A DNA stretch of 64,000 nucleotides, taken from the NCBI GenBank assembly GCA_913064775.1, contig CAJYAD010000008.1, positions 1-64,000 of the forward strand. Reading direction: 5' to 3'. Numbering within the stretch: position 1 is the first letter of the stretch; the number at the start of each line of letters is the position of its first letter. The DNA is from an uncultured Albidovulum sp. GTDB lineage: Bacteria; Pseudomonadota; Alphaproteobacteria; Rhodobacterales; Rhodobacteraceae. This document shows, in pieces, positions 51,113 through 60,136 of the stretch. The notes beneath the pieces were generated by a model. That model had not been told where the DNA came from and did not search any database. It worked only from the letters and a program-made list of their open reading frames with translations. The translations under genes and the position numbers were made by a program.

Positions 51113-52666
51113 TCAGCCCGCGCGCTTGCCGATCTGCGCCATCGCCGCGGTTTGGCGGGCGCGGTGACGGGTGATCCAGACGTCAGTGATCTCGAACCTC
51201 ATCGGCTTGCCGATGCCGAAACCCTGCACATGGCCGCAGCCCAGCTGCGACAGAAGCGCGTGCTCTGCGGCGCTCTCGACGCCTTCGGCCAAGGTGTCCA
51301 GACCCAACTGCTCGGCCATCGACAGAATCGCCGCGACCATCTTTCGCTGCTCGGCCTCTTCTTCCAGCCGGGTCACGAAGCTGCGGTCGATCTTGATGCG
51401 GCGCACACCGAAACGGCGGATCGCGGCGAGCGACGCATGGCCCGTGCCGAAATCATCCAGATCTATGCCGCAGCCCAACTTCGAAATCGCCCCCAGATTG
51501 CGCACCACGACGTCGTTCTCGACGCTCGCCACCACGGTTTCCAGAACCTCCACCGTCAGCCGGGACGCGGCCAGACCGAAGCGGTCCAGTTCCCATTGCA
51601 GGCGCTCGGGCAGTTGCGGATTGGCAAGCTCCTCCTGGGTGAAGTTCACTGCGACGCTGGGCACATCAAGCCCCGCCGCATCCCATTCCGACAGCGCCGT
51701 CAGCGCACCGAAAAGCATCACCTCGCCAAGCCGTTCGGAAAGACCGGCCTCGGCCACCAGCGGCAGGAATTCGGCGGTCGGGATCTTGCCGCGCTCGGGG
51801 TGGTCCCAGCGCGCAAGCGCCTCGAACCCCGAAAGCGCCCCGGTCTCATTCGAGATCTGGGGTTGGAAATAGGGCTGCACCTGGCCGTTCTCAAGCGCCG
51901 CCTCCAACTGGTCGCGCAGGGTTCTGCGGTCGCTATGGGCGCGCTGCATGCTGTCCGACCATGCGCGGATCGCCCCCGGCCCGTTGGCCAGCGCCTGCTT
52001 CGCCGCCATCTCGGCCGCGTCAAGCAGCACCCGCCCCCGCGCCGCCGGGGCCCGTGCGGCCAGGCAGAAGCCCACCGAAGCAGAGACATGAACGCGCAGC
52101 GCGTCGATCGCGATCGGCACCGTCAGCGCCTGTTGCAGCCGCGTCGCCAGTTGCAGCACGCTTTCCAGATCGATACGCGCGACGGGCTGCATTGCCACAG
52201 CAAAGCTGTCGCCCTCTAGCCGCGCGACGATATCGCCGCCGCGCAACACGTCCTGGATCCGCTCGGCGGTGCGGCGCAGCACTTCGCTGCGGGCTTCATG
52301 GCCGTGATGATCCACCAGCGTCCGCGCATCATCGAGTTGGATCACCAGACAGGCCGTGCTCTTGCCGCTTTGCCTCAGACCGGCAAGCATCGTGTCCAGG
52401 GCACCGACCAGCCCTTCGCGCAGGATCAGGCCGGTCGTGCCATCCTGGGCGGCGCCCTCGGGCGGGCGGCCATCCACCTTGAAGGCGCCGCTGAACAGAT
52501 ACACGGTCGGCAGGCCCAGAGCGGCGAGGATCAGCGTGGTCTCGCCCCCCAACCAGAAGGCGGCCAGCGTCAAGGCCGGCAGAAAAGCCAAGTTCTCGGG
52601 ACGGCGCATCCACTGCCCCAACCGATAGAAGAATATCGCCGCCCTTGGCGCCAGATTGCCACGCAT
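51113..52666 (-). CDS. EAL phosphodiesterase with degenerate GGDEF domain
   Basis: Predicted to break down cyclic-di-GMP. Two membrane helices (ENLAFLPALTLAAFWLG and LILAALGLPTVYLFSG) precede a GGDEF domain whose motif is RLEGDSF, so it is unlikely to make c-di-GMP. The EAL domain has all the core residues: FEALARWDHPERGKI, VNFT, EVLETV, IDLDDFGTGHASL, RRIKIDRSFV, LAEGVES and VQGFGIGKP. The substrate-binding and metal-binding acidic residues are intact. Length is about 517 residues. The start is uncertain: ATG 52666 is used, with 52678 and 52711 also in frame. Confidence 0.87.
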   Translation of the reverse strand: MRGNLAPRAAIFFYRLGQWMRRPENLAFLPALTLAAFWLGGETTLILAALGLPTVYLFSGAFKVDGRPPEGAAQDGTTGLILREGLVGALDTMLAGLRQSGKSTACLVIQLDDARTLVDHHGHEARSEVLRRTAERIQDVLRGGDIVARLEGDSFAVAMQPVARIDLESVLQLATRLQQALTVPIAIDALRVHVSASVGFCLAARAPAARGRVLLDAAEMAAKQALANGPGAIRAWSDSMQRAHSDRRTLRDQLEAALENGQVQPYFQPQISNETGALSGFEALARWDHPERGKIPTAEFLPLVAEAGLSERLGEVMLFGALTALSEWDAAGLDVPSVAVNFTQEELANPQLPERLQWELDRFGLAASRLTVEVLETVVASVENDVVVRNLGAISKLGCGIDLDDFGTGHASLAAIRRFGVRRIKIDRSFVTRLEEEAEQRKMVAAILSMAEQLGLDTLAEGVESAAEHALLSQLGCGHVQGFGIGKPMRFEITDVWITRHRARQTAAMAQIGKRAG

Positions 52667-52744
52667 ATCACCACCCATCCTTGTGGGCGCACCCCTTGCC
52701 GCCCAGATCATCGGAAAGGTTAGGGAAACGGGCTGAGAACTTTC

Positions 52745-53644
52745 TTAATCGCGGTCGCCAAGTTGTGGCGGATTTTCCTCAAACCCGGTACGCCCGTTCA
52801 GCGCAAGGCCGGTGAAATCGAAAAGTTCCGGGTCCAGCAGGTGCGAGGCGCGCGCGTTCATCAGGGCACGAAACATCACCTGGCGGCGACCGGGGCTGCG
52901 TGCCTCCCAGCCGTCGAGGAGCTGCTTGACCTGCTGGCGCTGCAGCCCATCCTGGCTGCCGCACAGATCGCAAGGGATGATCGGGTAGTTCATCGCCCGC
53001 GCGAAGCGGTCGCAATCGGCCTCCGCCACGAAGGCGAGCGGACGGTAGAGGAACAGATCGCCCTCTTCGTTCACCAGCTTCGGCGGCATGGTCGCCAGCC
53101 GTCCGCCGTGAAAGAGGTTCATGAAGAAGGTTTCCAGAATATCGTCGCGGTGATGGCCCAGCACCACGGCCGAGCAGCCCTCTTCCCGCGCGATGCGGTA
53201 GAGGTTGCCGCGGCGCAGGCGCGAACACAGCGCGCAATAGGTGCGCCCCGCCGGCACCTTTTCCTTCACGACGGAATAGGTGTCCCGGTATTCGATCCGG
53301 TGCGGCACGCCCATCTTTTCCAGAAACTCCGGCAGCACCGTCGCCGGAAACCCCGGCTGCCCCTGATCCAGATTGCAGGCCAGCAGATCCACCGGCAGAA
53401 GCCCGCGCCACTGCAATTCATGCAGCACCGCCAGCAGGGTGTAGCTGTCCTTGCCGCCCGACAGACACACAAGCCAGCGCGGCCGCGGCGCCCCAGACTC
53501 GGCGGAGGCGGGTTCGTCCACCATGCCATAGGTCTCGATCGCAGAGCGGGTCTCGCGCACCAGGCGCTTGCGCAGCTTCTTGAATTCGGTCGTGGTCGGC
53601 GCGCCTTGGAACAGGGGATGGATCTCGTCGCTGTCGTCAAGCAT
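52745..53644 (-). CDS. ttcA: TtcA-like tRNA 2-thiocytidine biosynthesis protein
   Basis: Inserts sulfur at C32 of tRNA using an ATP-pyrophosphatase domain and an Fe-S cluster. The PP-loop [17 protein letters not shown] is clear, followed by the TtcA cysteine pairs [13 protein letters not shown] and CDLCGSQ, and the [21 protein letters not shown] block. The length of 299 residues fits. ATG 53644 overlaps the yidD stop by 8 bases, with GAGG in front. It occupies the position after rpmH-rnpA-yidD where yidC is often found. Confidence 0.9.
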   Translation of the reverse strand: MLDDSDEIHPLFQGAPTTTEFKKLRKRLVRETRSAIETYGMVDEPASAESGAPRPRWLVCLSGGKDSYTLLAVLHELQWRGLLPVDLLACNLDQGQPGFPATVLPEFLEKMGVPHRIEYRDTYSVVKEKVPAGRTYCALCSRLRRGNLYRIAREEGCSAVVLGHHRDDILETFFMNLFHGGRLATMPPKLVNEEGDLFLYRPLAFVAEADCDRFARAMNYPIIPCDLCGSQDGLQRQQVKQLLDGWEARSPGRRQVMFRALMNARASHLLDPELFDFTGLALNGRTGFEENPPQLGDRD

Positions 53645-53924
53645 CGGGGCCTCGGTGCGCATCAGTATGGTCGTGGGCATGCTCGTGGTCATGTTCGGGG
53701 TCGGCGCCCGGCACGGGATCATACCCGGTCCCGCCCCAGGGATGGCAGCGCCCGATGCGGCGCAGCGCCAGCCAGCCGCCCTTCAACGCCCCGTGGCGCT
53801 GCAGCGCCTCCAGCGCATAGGCGGAACAGGTCGGCTGATAGCGGCAATTGCCGCCCAGAAGCGGCGAGATCACCAGCCGATAGAAATGGACCGGAATTGT
53901 GAAAAGGCGGGCCAGCGGGCTCAT
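53637..53924 (-). CDS. yidD: YidD membrane insertion factor with His-rich tail
   Basis: A 95-residue protein, of which 1-72 is the YidD/Haemolytic domain ([69 protein letters not shown]), aiding membrane insertion near YidC. The three Cys of the family are intact. Unusually, the final 20 residues are His/Asp-rich ([16 protein letters not shown]), which could bind metal. It overlaps rnpA at its start by ATGA and ttcA at its end. Confidence 0.95.
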   Translation of the reverse strand: MSPLARLFTIPVHFYRLVISPLLGGNCRYQPTCSAYALEALQRHGALKGGWLALRRIGRCHPWGGTGYDPVPGADPEHDHEHAHDHTDAHRGPDA

Positions 53925-54361
53925 GCCCCGCCCGCCTTGGCTGCGTGGATGCGGGCAAGCGCCGTCTGAAGATCGGCCAGAAGGTCTTCAAACCGGCGCT
54001 CGACCGTCGCGCCGGGGCGGCCGACGAGGACGTAATCCCAGCCGTCGCGGCCCTGAGCGAACAGGATCTGCCGCGCCACCGCGCGCAGCCGCCGCTTGGC
54101 GCGGTTGCGCGTCACCGCATTGCCGATCTTCTTGGAACAGGTATAGCCCACGCGGATGCCCTGCGCGGCCTCGTCACCCGAGCGGCGGCGCGCCTGCAGC
54201 AGGAAACCCGCGCTGCCCTGACGCCGGGCCTTGGCGGCGCGCAGGAAATCTGCGCGCTTTGCCAGCACGGTCGGGCGGGTCCGCGGACATGCCGACACCG
54301 CCGGAGACCCCCCGGCCGTGCCGGCATCTGCCTGGGCCAAGGGGGTCGTCGGCGGTGTCAT
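53921..54361 (-). CDS. rnpA: Ribonuclease P protein component
   Basis: Basic 146-residue protein that assists the RNase P RNA in removing tRNA 5' leaders. The family signature [15 protein letters not shown] (RNR motif) is present, with [25 protein letters not shown] before it and [28 protein letters not shown] after it. The N-terminal 30 residues are an extra low-complexity section, so a later start is possible. It lies 22 bases after rpmH and overlaps yidD. Confidence 0.95.
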   Translation of the reverse strand: MTPPTTPLAQADAGTAGGSPAVSACPRTRPTVLAKRADFLRAAKARRQGSAGFLLQARRRSGDEAAQGIRVGYTCSKKIGNAVTRNRAKRRLRAVARQILFAQGRDGWDYVLVGRPGATVERRFEDLLADLQTALARIHAAKAGGA

Positions 54362-54383
54362 GACCGTGTCGCCTATAGCGGCC

Positions 54384-54518
54384 TCAGGCCGAGAGGTTCT
54401 TGCGGCCCTTGGCGCGGCGCGCGTTCAGGATCTTGCGGCCAGCGGCCGTCGCCATGCGGGCGCGGAAGCCGTGGCGGCGCTTGCGAACCAGGTTCGAGGG
54501 TTGGTAGGTGCGTTTCAT
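54384..54518 (-). CDS. rpmH: Ribosomal protein L34
   Basis: Short 44-residue ribosomal protein, [22 protein letters not shown] then [22 protein letters not shown], the standard L34 sequence. The stop is TGA at 54384-54386 and the start ATG at 54516-54518. First gene of the rpmH-rnpA-yidD-ttcA operon. Confidence 0.98.
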   Translation of the reverse strand: MKRTYQPSNLVRKRRHGFRARMATAAGRKILNARRAKGRKNLSA

Positions 54519-54585
54519 CGCGTGGGCTCCGTCAGACCGGCCCCGCCACCACTTGGATTCGGGACCTCATATATTCGAAGCCCGT

Positions 54586-54614
54586 CCTTTACGCAGGCTC
54601 GCGGTGCAAGTCAA
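54586..54614 (-). promoter_or_regulatory. Candidate rpmH promoter
   Basis: On the minus strand, TTGACT (54614-54609) is separated by 17 bases from TAAAGG (54591-54586). The -35 box is good and the -10 box weak. Position about 70 bases upstream of rpmH fits. The rest of the 54519-54822 gap, which also holds the divergent pseudoprotease promoter, shows no gene. Confidence 0.45.
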
Positions 54615-54822
54615 CGCGGCAACGGCGATTTTCTTGGGCCCCGGCCTTGCCTGCCGCCCCCCAGTGACGCACCTGTGACGCCCCGCCTTTCGCCCCCGGG
54701 TGTGCAGTCCGCACCACACCCGACCACGCCTGCCCGCGCGGGGCGCATTGAGCCTCGCATCCCGCGAGCGGCGCGGCTAGGGTCGCACAAATGGCCCAAA
54801 ACCCGGTTTAGACGAGGCGCAC

Positions 54823-56664
54823 ATGAGGAAATTTGTTAGTCTGGCTGTCCTGATGATCACGCTGGCCAGTGCCGGGGCGCTGCAAGCGCAACAGCAGGCC
54901 TGGGTCCAGATCGAGGCACGCCCCAATCTCTTGCAGGCGCAGGATCGCGCCCGAGCCTATGACTCATCCTTCGGCGATGTCGAAGGTTTCGCGCTTACGA
55001 CCGGCTGGTACGCGATCGTGCTGGGCCCCTATGGGCCGGACGAGGCCCGCACGAAACTGCGGCAGCTTCGGCGCAACGGTTTGATCCCCTCCGATTCCTA
55101 CGTCGTGGAGGGCGAAAAGTTTCGCCGCCAGTTCTGGCCGATCGGCGCGAGCACGCAGGTACCGCAAACCGCATCCCCCGCCGCCCCCGCCACAGCCGAC
55201 CCTGCCACAGCCGCCCCTGCCGTGAACGAACCCGCCACGACCGGAAGCGCCGCGCCGGACCCTGCCGTCACACCGGACGCGGATCAAAGCGCCCTGGCGT
55301 CCGCCAACGCGACCGAGCGCCCTGAAACATTGACCGAGGCGCGGCGTTCGGAATCGCAACTAGACCGCCAGCAGCGCGAACATCTGCAGGAGGCGCTGAA
55401 TTGGACGGGCTTCTACGACGGCGCGATCGATGGCGATTTCGGCCCCGGCACCCGTGGCGCGATGTCGGCTTGGCAGTCGGCTTCGGGCTTTGAGCCGACG
55501 GGTGTGCTGACCACCGCACAGCGAACCACGCTGCTGGACCGCTACCAGAAAGAGCAGGCCGCGCTTGGCCTCAAGACCGTGACCGACGACAATGCCGGGA
55601 TCGAGATCACCATGCCGACGGCGCTGGTGGGCACGCCGCGCTACGATCCGCCCTTCGCCCATTACGACGCGAAGGATGGCAGCGGCGTGCGGGTGCTGCT
55701 GATCTCGGAACCCGGAGACCAGGCGGCGCTGGCGGGCCTTTACAACCTGTTGCAGACGCTGCGGATCGTCCCGGTGTCGGGGCCGCGCGCGCTGAAATCG
55801 AATTCCTTCACCATCTCTGGCAGCGATGCCGAGACCTCTTCCTACAGCTATGCCGTGCAGCAGGACGGGTTGATCAGGGGCTTCGTGCTGGCGTGGAAAA
55901 CCGATGACGGCAAGCCGATGGCGCGGGTTCTGAAGGCGATGCAGTCAAGCTTTCGCCCCTTCGGCAAAGCGGCGCTCGATGCCTCGATGGTGCCGACCCC
56001 TGCCGATCAGCGCCGCGACCTGCTGTCCGGTCTGGATGTGCGCAAACCCATCGCCTCGCGCAGCGGCTTCTTCGTCGACAGCCAGGGCGCGGTGCTGACC
56101 ACGGATGCGGTGCTGAAGGATTGCACTTCGATCACGATCGGTGCCGACACCCAGGCCCGCGTCGCCCATGAAGACCACCGCCTGGGCCTGGCGCTGCTGC
56201 AGCCAGAGGCGCCGCTTGCGCCGCGTGCGGTCGCGCGGTTCGAAGGCATCCCCCCCGCCGTCGGCGACCCTGCGGCGGTGGCCGGCTTTGCCTATGGCGG
56301 CGTGCTCAGCGCGCCGGTGATGACCTATGGCACGCTAGAGGCGCTGACCGGCCTCACCGGGCAGACCGACTTGCGCCGCCTCAGCCTGAAAGCGCTGCCG
56401 GGCGATGCCGGCGGGCCGGTTTTCGATCAGGGCGGGGCGGTGATCGGCATGCTGCAACCGCGCGAGACCGACACGGCCAAGGATGCGGGCGGCCAGCAAT
56501 TGCCGGGCAACGTGCGCTTCGTGGTCGGCGCGAAGGCGCTGACCGGTCTGCTGAAAACCGCGGGCCTGCAGCCCGACGCCAGCAGCCGGATCGGCTCGAT
56601 GGCACCCGAGGATCTGGCCGCGCTCGGGGCCGATACCACGGTGCTGGTGCGCTGCTGGAAATAG
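54823..56664 (+). CDS. Exported SPOR-like/peptidoglycan-binding protein with inactive trypsin-like domain
   Basis: A 613-residue protein with a signal peptide (MRKFVSLAVLMITLASAGALQAQ). Residues 25-105 form a SPOR-like repeat domain (WVQIEARPNLLQAQDRA...GWYAIVLGPYG), about 110-170 is an Ala/Pro/Thr-rich linker, and about 185-245 is a PG_binding_1 domain (QREHLQEALNWTGFYDGAIDGDFGPGTRGAMSAWQ). The C-terminal third is a trypsin-like fold in which the nucleophile motif GDSGGP is GDAGGP (Ala529) and the usual TAAH segment is VLTTDAVL (424-431), so protease activity should be lost. It is divergent from rpmH. It may bind the cell wall as a regulator or scaffold. Confidence 0.85.
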   Translation: MRKFVSLAVLMITLASAGALQAQQQAWVQIEARPNLLQAQDRARAYDSSFGDVEGFALTTGWYAIVLGPYGPDEARTKLRQLRRNGLIPSDSYVVEGEKFRRQFWPIGASTQVPQTASPAAPATADPATAAPAVNEPATTGSAAPDPAVTPDADQSALASANATERPETLTEARRSESQLDRQQREHLQEALNWTGFYDGAIDGDFGPGTRGAMSAWQSASGFEPTGVLTTAQRTTLLDRYQKEQAALGLKTVTDDNAGIEITMPTALVGTPRYDPPFAHYDAKDGSGVRVLLISEPGDQAALAGLYNLLQTLRIVPVSGPRALKSNSFTISGSDAETSSYSYAVQQDGLIRGFVLAWKTDDGKPMARVLKAMQSSFRPFGKAALDASMVPTPADQRRDLLSGLDVRKPIASRSGFFVDSQGAVLTTDAVLKDCTSITIGADTQARVAHEDHRLGLALLQPEAPLAPRAVARFEGIPPAVGDPAAVAGFAYGGVLSAPVMTYGTLEALTGLTGQTDLRRLSLKALPGDAGGPVFDQGGAVIGMLQPRETDTAKDAGGQQLPGNVRFVVGAKALTGLLKTAGLQPDASSRIGSMAPEDLAALGADTTVLVRCWK

Positions 56665-56749
56665 CGCCACGGCGCGAAGCCCCGGGCGCTACGGCGACCC
56701 GGGGGGCGGCGGCATGGGGAAAGACAGGGGAAAGCCCCCCTTCCTCGGC

Positions 56750-58198
56750 TCACCCTCGCCAGAAGCGCGGCACGAACAGCACGAAGACCGAAAGCAGTTC
56801 CAGCCGCCCGGCCAGCATGCCAAAGCTCATCAGCCATTTGGCGGGCCAGGGGAAGGCCTCCATCGCGCCTGTCGGCCCGACCCCGGGGCCGAAAGCCGGG
56901 CCGATGTTGAACACCGAGGTCCAGGCCGCCGTCACCGCGGTTTCCGAATTCAGCCCGATGAACGACAGCCCCACCGCGACGACGCCGAAGGTCAGCACGA
57001 AGACCGTCACCAGCACGATGACGGAATTGATCACGTCCTCGCTGACCGGGTGGCCCTCAAGCCGCACGGGCAGCACCGCGTTGGGGCGCAGGATGCGGCG
57101 GATCTGGGTACGGATCGCCTCAAACACGATAAGAAAGCGGAACACCTTGATCGAGCAGCCGGTCGAGGCGGTGCAGCCGCCGATCATGCCGGCGATGAAC
57201 ACCACCATGAAGGGAAACGGACCCCAAAGCCCGATATCGACCGAGGTATAGCCGGTGCCCGAGAAGATCGTGACCACGTTGAAGGTGGTCTCGCGCAGGG
57301 TGGCGAAGAAGGGGGCGCCGCGGTCGATCACCTCATACAGCACGATCGCCGCGATCGCATAGGCGTTCCAGCGCAGATAGGCCCGGACCTGCACGTCGCG
57401 CCAAAGCGGCCGCCACTTGCCATCGCCCAGTTGCACGAAGCGGATGAAGGGCATCGAGGCCAGCAGCATGAAGGCCGCCGAGGCATATTCCAACGGTCCG
57501 GCATAGGCCGCAAAGCTTTTGTCGGACGAGGCGAAGCCGCCGGTCGAGACGGTGGTAAGCGCGTGGACGAAAGCGTTGAAGCCGGACATGCCAAGGGCGA
57601 AATAGGTCGCGGTGCAGGCCAGGGTCAGCGCCAGGTAGACCCGGATCAGCCCGGTCGAGATGTCCAGCGCCCGGGGCAGGATCTTGCCCAGCGTGTCGAA
57701 GCTTTCCGACCGAAAGTATTGCATACCGCCGACCTTCATCACCGGCAGGAAGACCATCGCCACGATCACGATCCCCAGGCCGCCCAGCCATTGCAGCAGG
57801 CCGCGCCACAGCAACGTCCCTGCGGGCAAGTGATCGAGGTTGGCGAAGACAGTCGAGCCGGTGGTCGTCAGGCCCGACATGGCCTCGAAATAGGCATCGG
57901 TCAGGCCGACATGCGGCGCGCCCAGCATGAAGGGAACGGCCCCGAAAAGCGGCAACACCACCCAGGTGCCGGTGGTCAGCAGGAAGCTTTGCTGGATCGT
58001 CAGGCCCTGGCCCGCCCCGTTGGCGCAGGCCAGCGCCAGCGCCGCGCCGATCAGAGCGGTGATCGCGGCACAGCCCAGAAAGACGGGCCAATTGCCGTCG
58101 CCCTCGATCAGGTCGGCCACAAACGGCAACAGCATCACCGCCCCGAGGGCGGCGACAAGCAGGCCGATCACATATCCGACGGGGCGCAGATCCGACAT
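56750..58198 (-). CDS. trkH: TrkH-family potassium uptake channel subunit
   Basis: A 482-residue inner-membrane potassium/sodium transporter with about ten helices and four pore repeats of the TrkH type: TGLTTTGSTVFANLDHLP, HALTTVSTGGFASSDKSF, VTIFSGTGYTSVDIGLW (filter Gly in the SGTGY loop) and GCTASTGCSIKVFRF, with GIVIVAMVFLPVMKVGGMQYF between. The expected partner TrkA is not encoded nearby. ATG 58198 is preferred over an upstream open frame to 58315. Confidence 0.92.
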   Translation of the reverse strand: MSDLRPVGYVIGLLVAALGAVMLLPFVADLIEGDGNWPVFLGCAAITALIGAALALACANGAGQGLTIQQSFLLTTGTWVVLPLFGAVPFMLGAPHVGLTDAYFEAMSGLTTTGSTVFANLDHLPAGTLLWRGLLQWLGGLGIVIVAMVFLPVMKVGGMQYFRSESFDTLGKILPRALDISTGLIRVYLALTLACTATYFALGMSGFNAFVHALTTVSTGGFASSDKSFAAYAGPLEYASAAFMLLASMPFIRFVQLGDGKWRPLWRDVQVRAYLRWNAYAIAAIVLYEVIDRGAPFFATLRETTFNVVTIFSGTGYTSVDIGLWGPFPFMVVFIAGMIGGCTASTGCSIKVFRFLIVFEAIRTQIRRILRPNAVLPVRLEGHPVSEDVINSVIVLVTVFVLTFGVVAVGLSFIGLNSETAVTAAWTSVFNIGPAFGPGVGPTGAMEAFPWPAKWLMSFGMLAGRLELLSVFVLFVPRFWRG

Positions 58199-58426
58199 GG
58201 TCGGGCAGGATTGACCCGGCCAGCCCCAGACTGTCAAGCGTGCCAAGTGCCCCGCGACGCAGGGTCTCGGCGGCGGACACGCCGAACAACGGGTCGCGCG
58301 CGGGCGTACGGACACCCGCGACCTGTAGCGTCATGCATAGGTCACGGCGCCTTCACCGGCTGTTTGCATTTCAATGCCATGCTGATCCCCGAGGCAGAAC
58401 GAAGACGGGCGGGGGGTGATGTGGCC

Positions 58427-59380
58427 ATGGTGCTGATCGCCATCAATGCGAACGAAGGGCGGGCGGGAACGCCGGAAACCGATGCCAGGCTGGATGCGGC
58501 GCTGGCCGCCCTGCCCTCGGACGCACCGCTCCTGGTGATGATCCACGGCTATCGCTTCTCGCCCCGGGTGCCGGGCCAAAGCCCGCATGAACATATCCTT
58601 TCCTTCACACCCGATCCCAGATGCTGGAAGGCCCGGTCCTGGCCGCGCCACCTGGGCGCCACGCCTGACGGCCCCGATCTGGCGATCGCCTTCGGGTGGG
58701 AGGCGCGCGGCTCGCTCTGGTCGGCCTATGCAGAGGCCGCGCGCGCCGGGACCGCGCTGACCGGCCTGCTGGAGCGGATCGCAGAGCGGGCGCCGGGGCG
58801 GCCCGTCGGGTTGGTCGCGCATTCGCTGGGCGCGCGGGTGGCGCTGGGGGCGCTGGCCAGCCTGCGCGGGCCGCTGACGCTGCGCGCCGTGCTGATGGCG
58901 GCGGCAGAGTTTCGCGGCCCGGCGCTGCGCGGCCTGGAAGGGACGCCACGCGCCGAGGTGGTGAACGTGACCTCGCGCGCCAATTGCGCCTTCGATCTGG
59001 CGCTGCGGGCCTGCCTGCCCCGGTCCGGCCCGACGCTGGGGCGCGGGTTGCCGCAGGCCGGGCGACATTGGGTTGATCTCAGCCTCGATGACGCCCGGGC
59101 GCTGGACGCGCTGCACGGATTGGGCCAGGCCATCGCCCGCCCCGGCCCCCGTCTCTGCCATTGGAACGCCTATCTCCGGCCCGGCATCTTCGGCCTCTAT
59201 CGCGCGGTGCTGAGCGGGGCGCTGCCCTTCGCGGAACTGCGCCGCGCGCTTGTCCATCCCCGCCCCCATCCCCACGCCCAGCCGCATGCGCGATCCCGCC
59301 CCCAAACCGTGACCGCGCCGCATCTTTCCCCCTCTACCGCCACGCGGCCCTTGCCCGGCGCGCGCAATGCGCCAAGTTGA
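58427..59380 (+). CDS. Alpha/beta-hydrolase family protein
   Basis: A 317-residue enzyme with the hydrolase nucleophile elbow VGLVAHSLGARVALGALASL (catalytic Ser in HSLGA) and an oxyanion turn LLVMIHGYRFSP. The acid and His of the triad probably lie in ANCAFDLALRA and LCHWNAYLRP. The C-terminal ~35 residues are a proline/His-rich tail. The start is uncertain: ATG 58427 follows a GGGGGTG stretch, and ATG 58379 is 16 codons earlier. The substrate is unknown. It lies divergent from trkH. Confidence 0.75.
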   Translation: MVLIAINANEGRAGTPETDARLDAALAALPSDAPLLVMIHGYRFSPRVPGQSPHEHILSFTPDPRCWKARSWPRHLGATPDGPDLAIAFGWEARGSLWSAYAEAARAGTALTGLLERIAERAPGRPVGLVAHSLGARVALGALASLRGPLTLRAVLMAAAEFRGPALRGLEGTPRAEVVNVTSRANCAFDLALRACLPRSGPTLGRGLPQAGRHWVDLSLDDARALDALHGLGQAIARPGPRLCHWNAYLRPGIFGLYRAVLSGALPFAELRRALVHPRPHPHAQPHARSRPQTVTAPHLSPSTATRPLPGARNAPS

Positions 59381-59404
59381 GGCGGGCACTGACAGGAGGG
59401 ACAG

Positions 59405-60109
59405 ATGGCCGCACCGATCGAACTCTATTATTGGCCCACGCCGAACGGCTGGAAGATTACCGTAGCCCTGGAAGAGATGGGGCTGCCCTACAACCTGCAC
59501 CTCGTCAACATCGGCGCCGGAGAGCAATTCGCGCCGGAGTTCCTGAAGATCTCGCCCAACAACCGGATGCCCGCGATCATCGACCCGGACGGCCCCGACG
59601 GCGCGCCGATCTCGATCTTCGAGAGCGGGGCGATCTTGCAATATCTGGCGCGCAAGACCGGCCGCTTCGGTGGCCCGACCGAGCGCGACCGGATCGCCGT
59701 GGATCAATGGCTGATGTGGCAGATGGGGGGCCTGGGGCCGATGGCGGGCCAGGCACATCATTTCCTGAAATACGCCCCGGCGATGGATCCGCCGCAGGAT
59801 CTGCCCTATGCCAAGGACCGCTACCGATCCGAGGCGGCGCGGCTATACGGCGTGCTCGACCGGCAGCTGGCACAGCATGAGTTCGTGGCCGGCGATTTCC
59901 TGTCGATCGCCGATTTCGCGATCTGGCCCTGGGCCTCGCTGTGGGAAGGCCAGCAGCAGACGCTGGACGACAAGCCGCATCTGAAGCGCTGGCTTGATCA
60001 GATGGGGGCGCGGCCGGGCGTGCAAGCAGGGCGCGCCGTGGCGGCCGAGAAACGCGGCGACATCGCAAAGGACCGCCAGGCGCAGGAGGCACTGTTCAAG
60101 CGCGGCTGA
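59405..60109 (+). CDS. Glutathione S-transferase, YfcG/Ure2-like
   Basis: A 234-residue cytosolic transferase. The N-terminal thioredoxin-fold domain begins MAAPIELYYWPTPNGWKITVALEEMGLPYNLHLVNIGAGEQFAPEFLKISPNNRMPAIID, and the glutathione gamma-glutamyl contact ESGAILQYLARKTGRF follows. The C-terminal helical domain shows FVAGDFLSIADFAIWPW. The NGWK in the active-site turn matches the YfcG/Ure2 class, associated with disulfide reduction and peroxide rather than drug conjugation. It starts 24 bases after the hydrolase gene with GGAGGGACAG upstream. Confidence 0.9.
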   Translation: MAAPIELYYWPTPNGWKITVALEEMGLPYNLHLVNIGAGEQFAPEFLKISPNNRMPAIIDPDGPDGAPISIFESGAILQYLARKTGRFGGPTERDRIAVDQWLMWQMGGLGPMAGQAHHFLKYAPAMDPPQDLPYAKDRYRSEAARLYGVLDRQLAQHEFVAGDFLSIADFAIWPWASLWEGQQQTLDDKPHLKRWLDQMGARPGVQAGRAVAAEKRGDIAKDRQAQEALFKRG

Positions 60110-60136
60110 GGACGGGGGTGAGGGGCACTTGGCCCC

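Noticed and set aside
56714-58426. Upstream extension of the alpha/beta hydrolase frame through the trkH region
   Set aside because: The part before 58379 is antisense to trkH; hydrolase motifs begin only after 58427, where a ribosome site is present.
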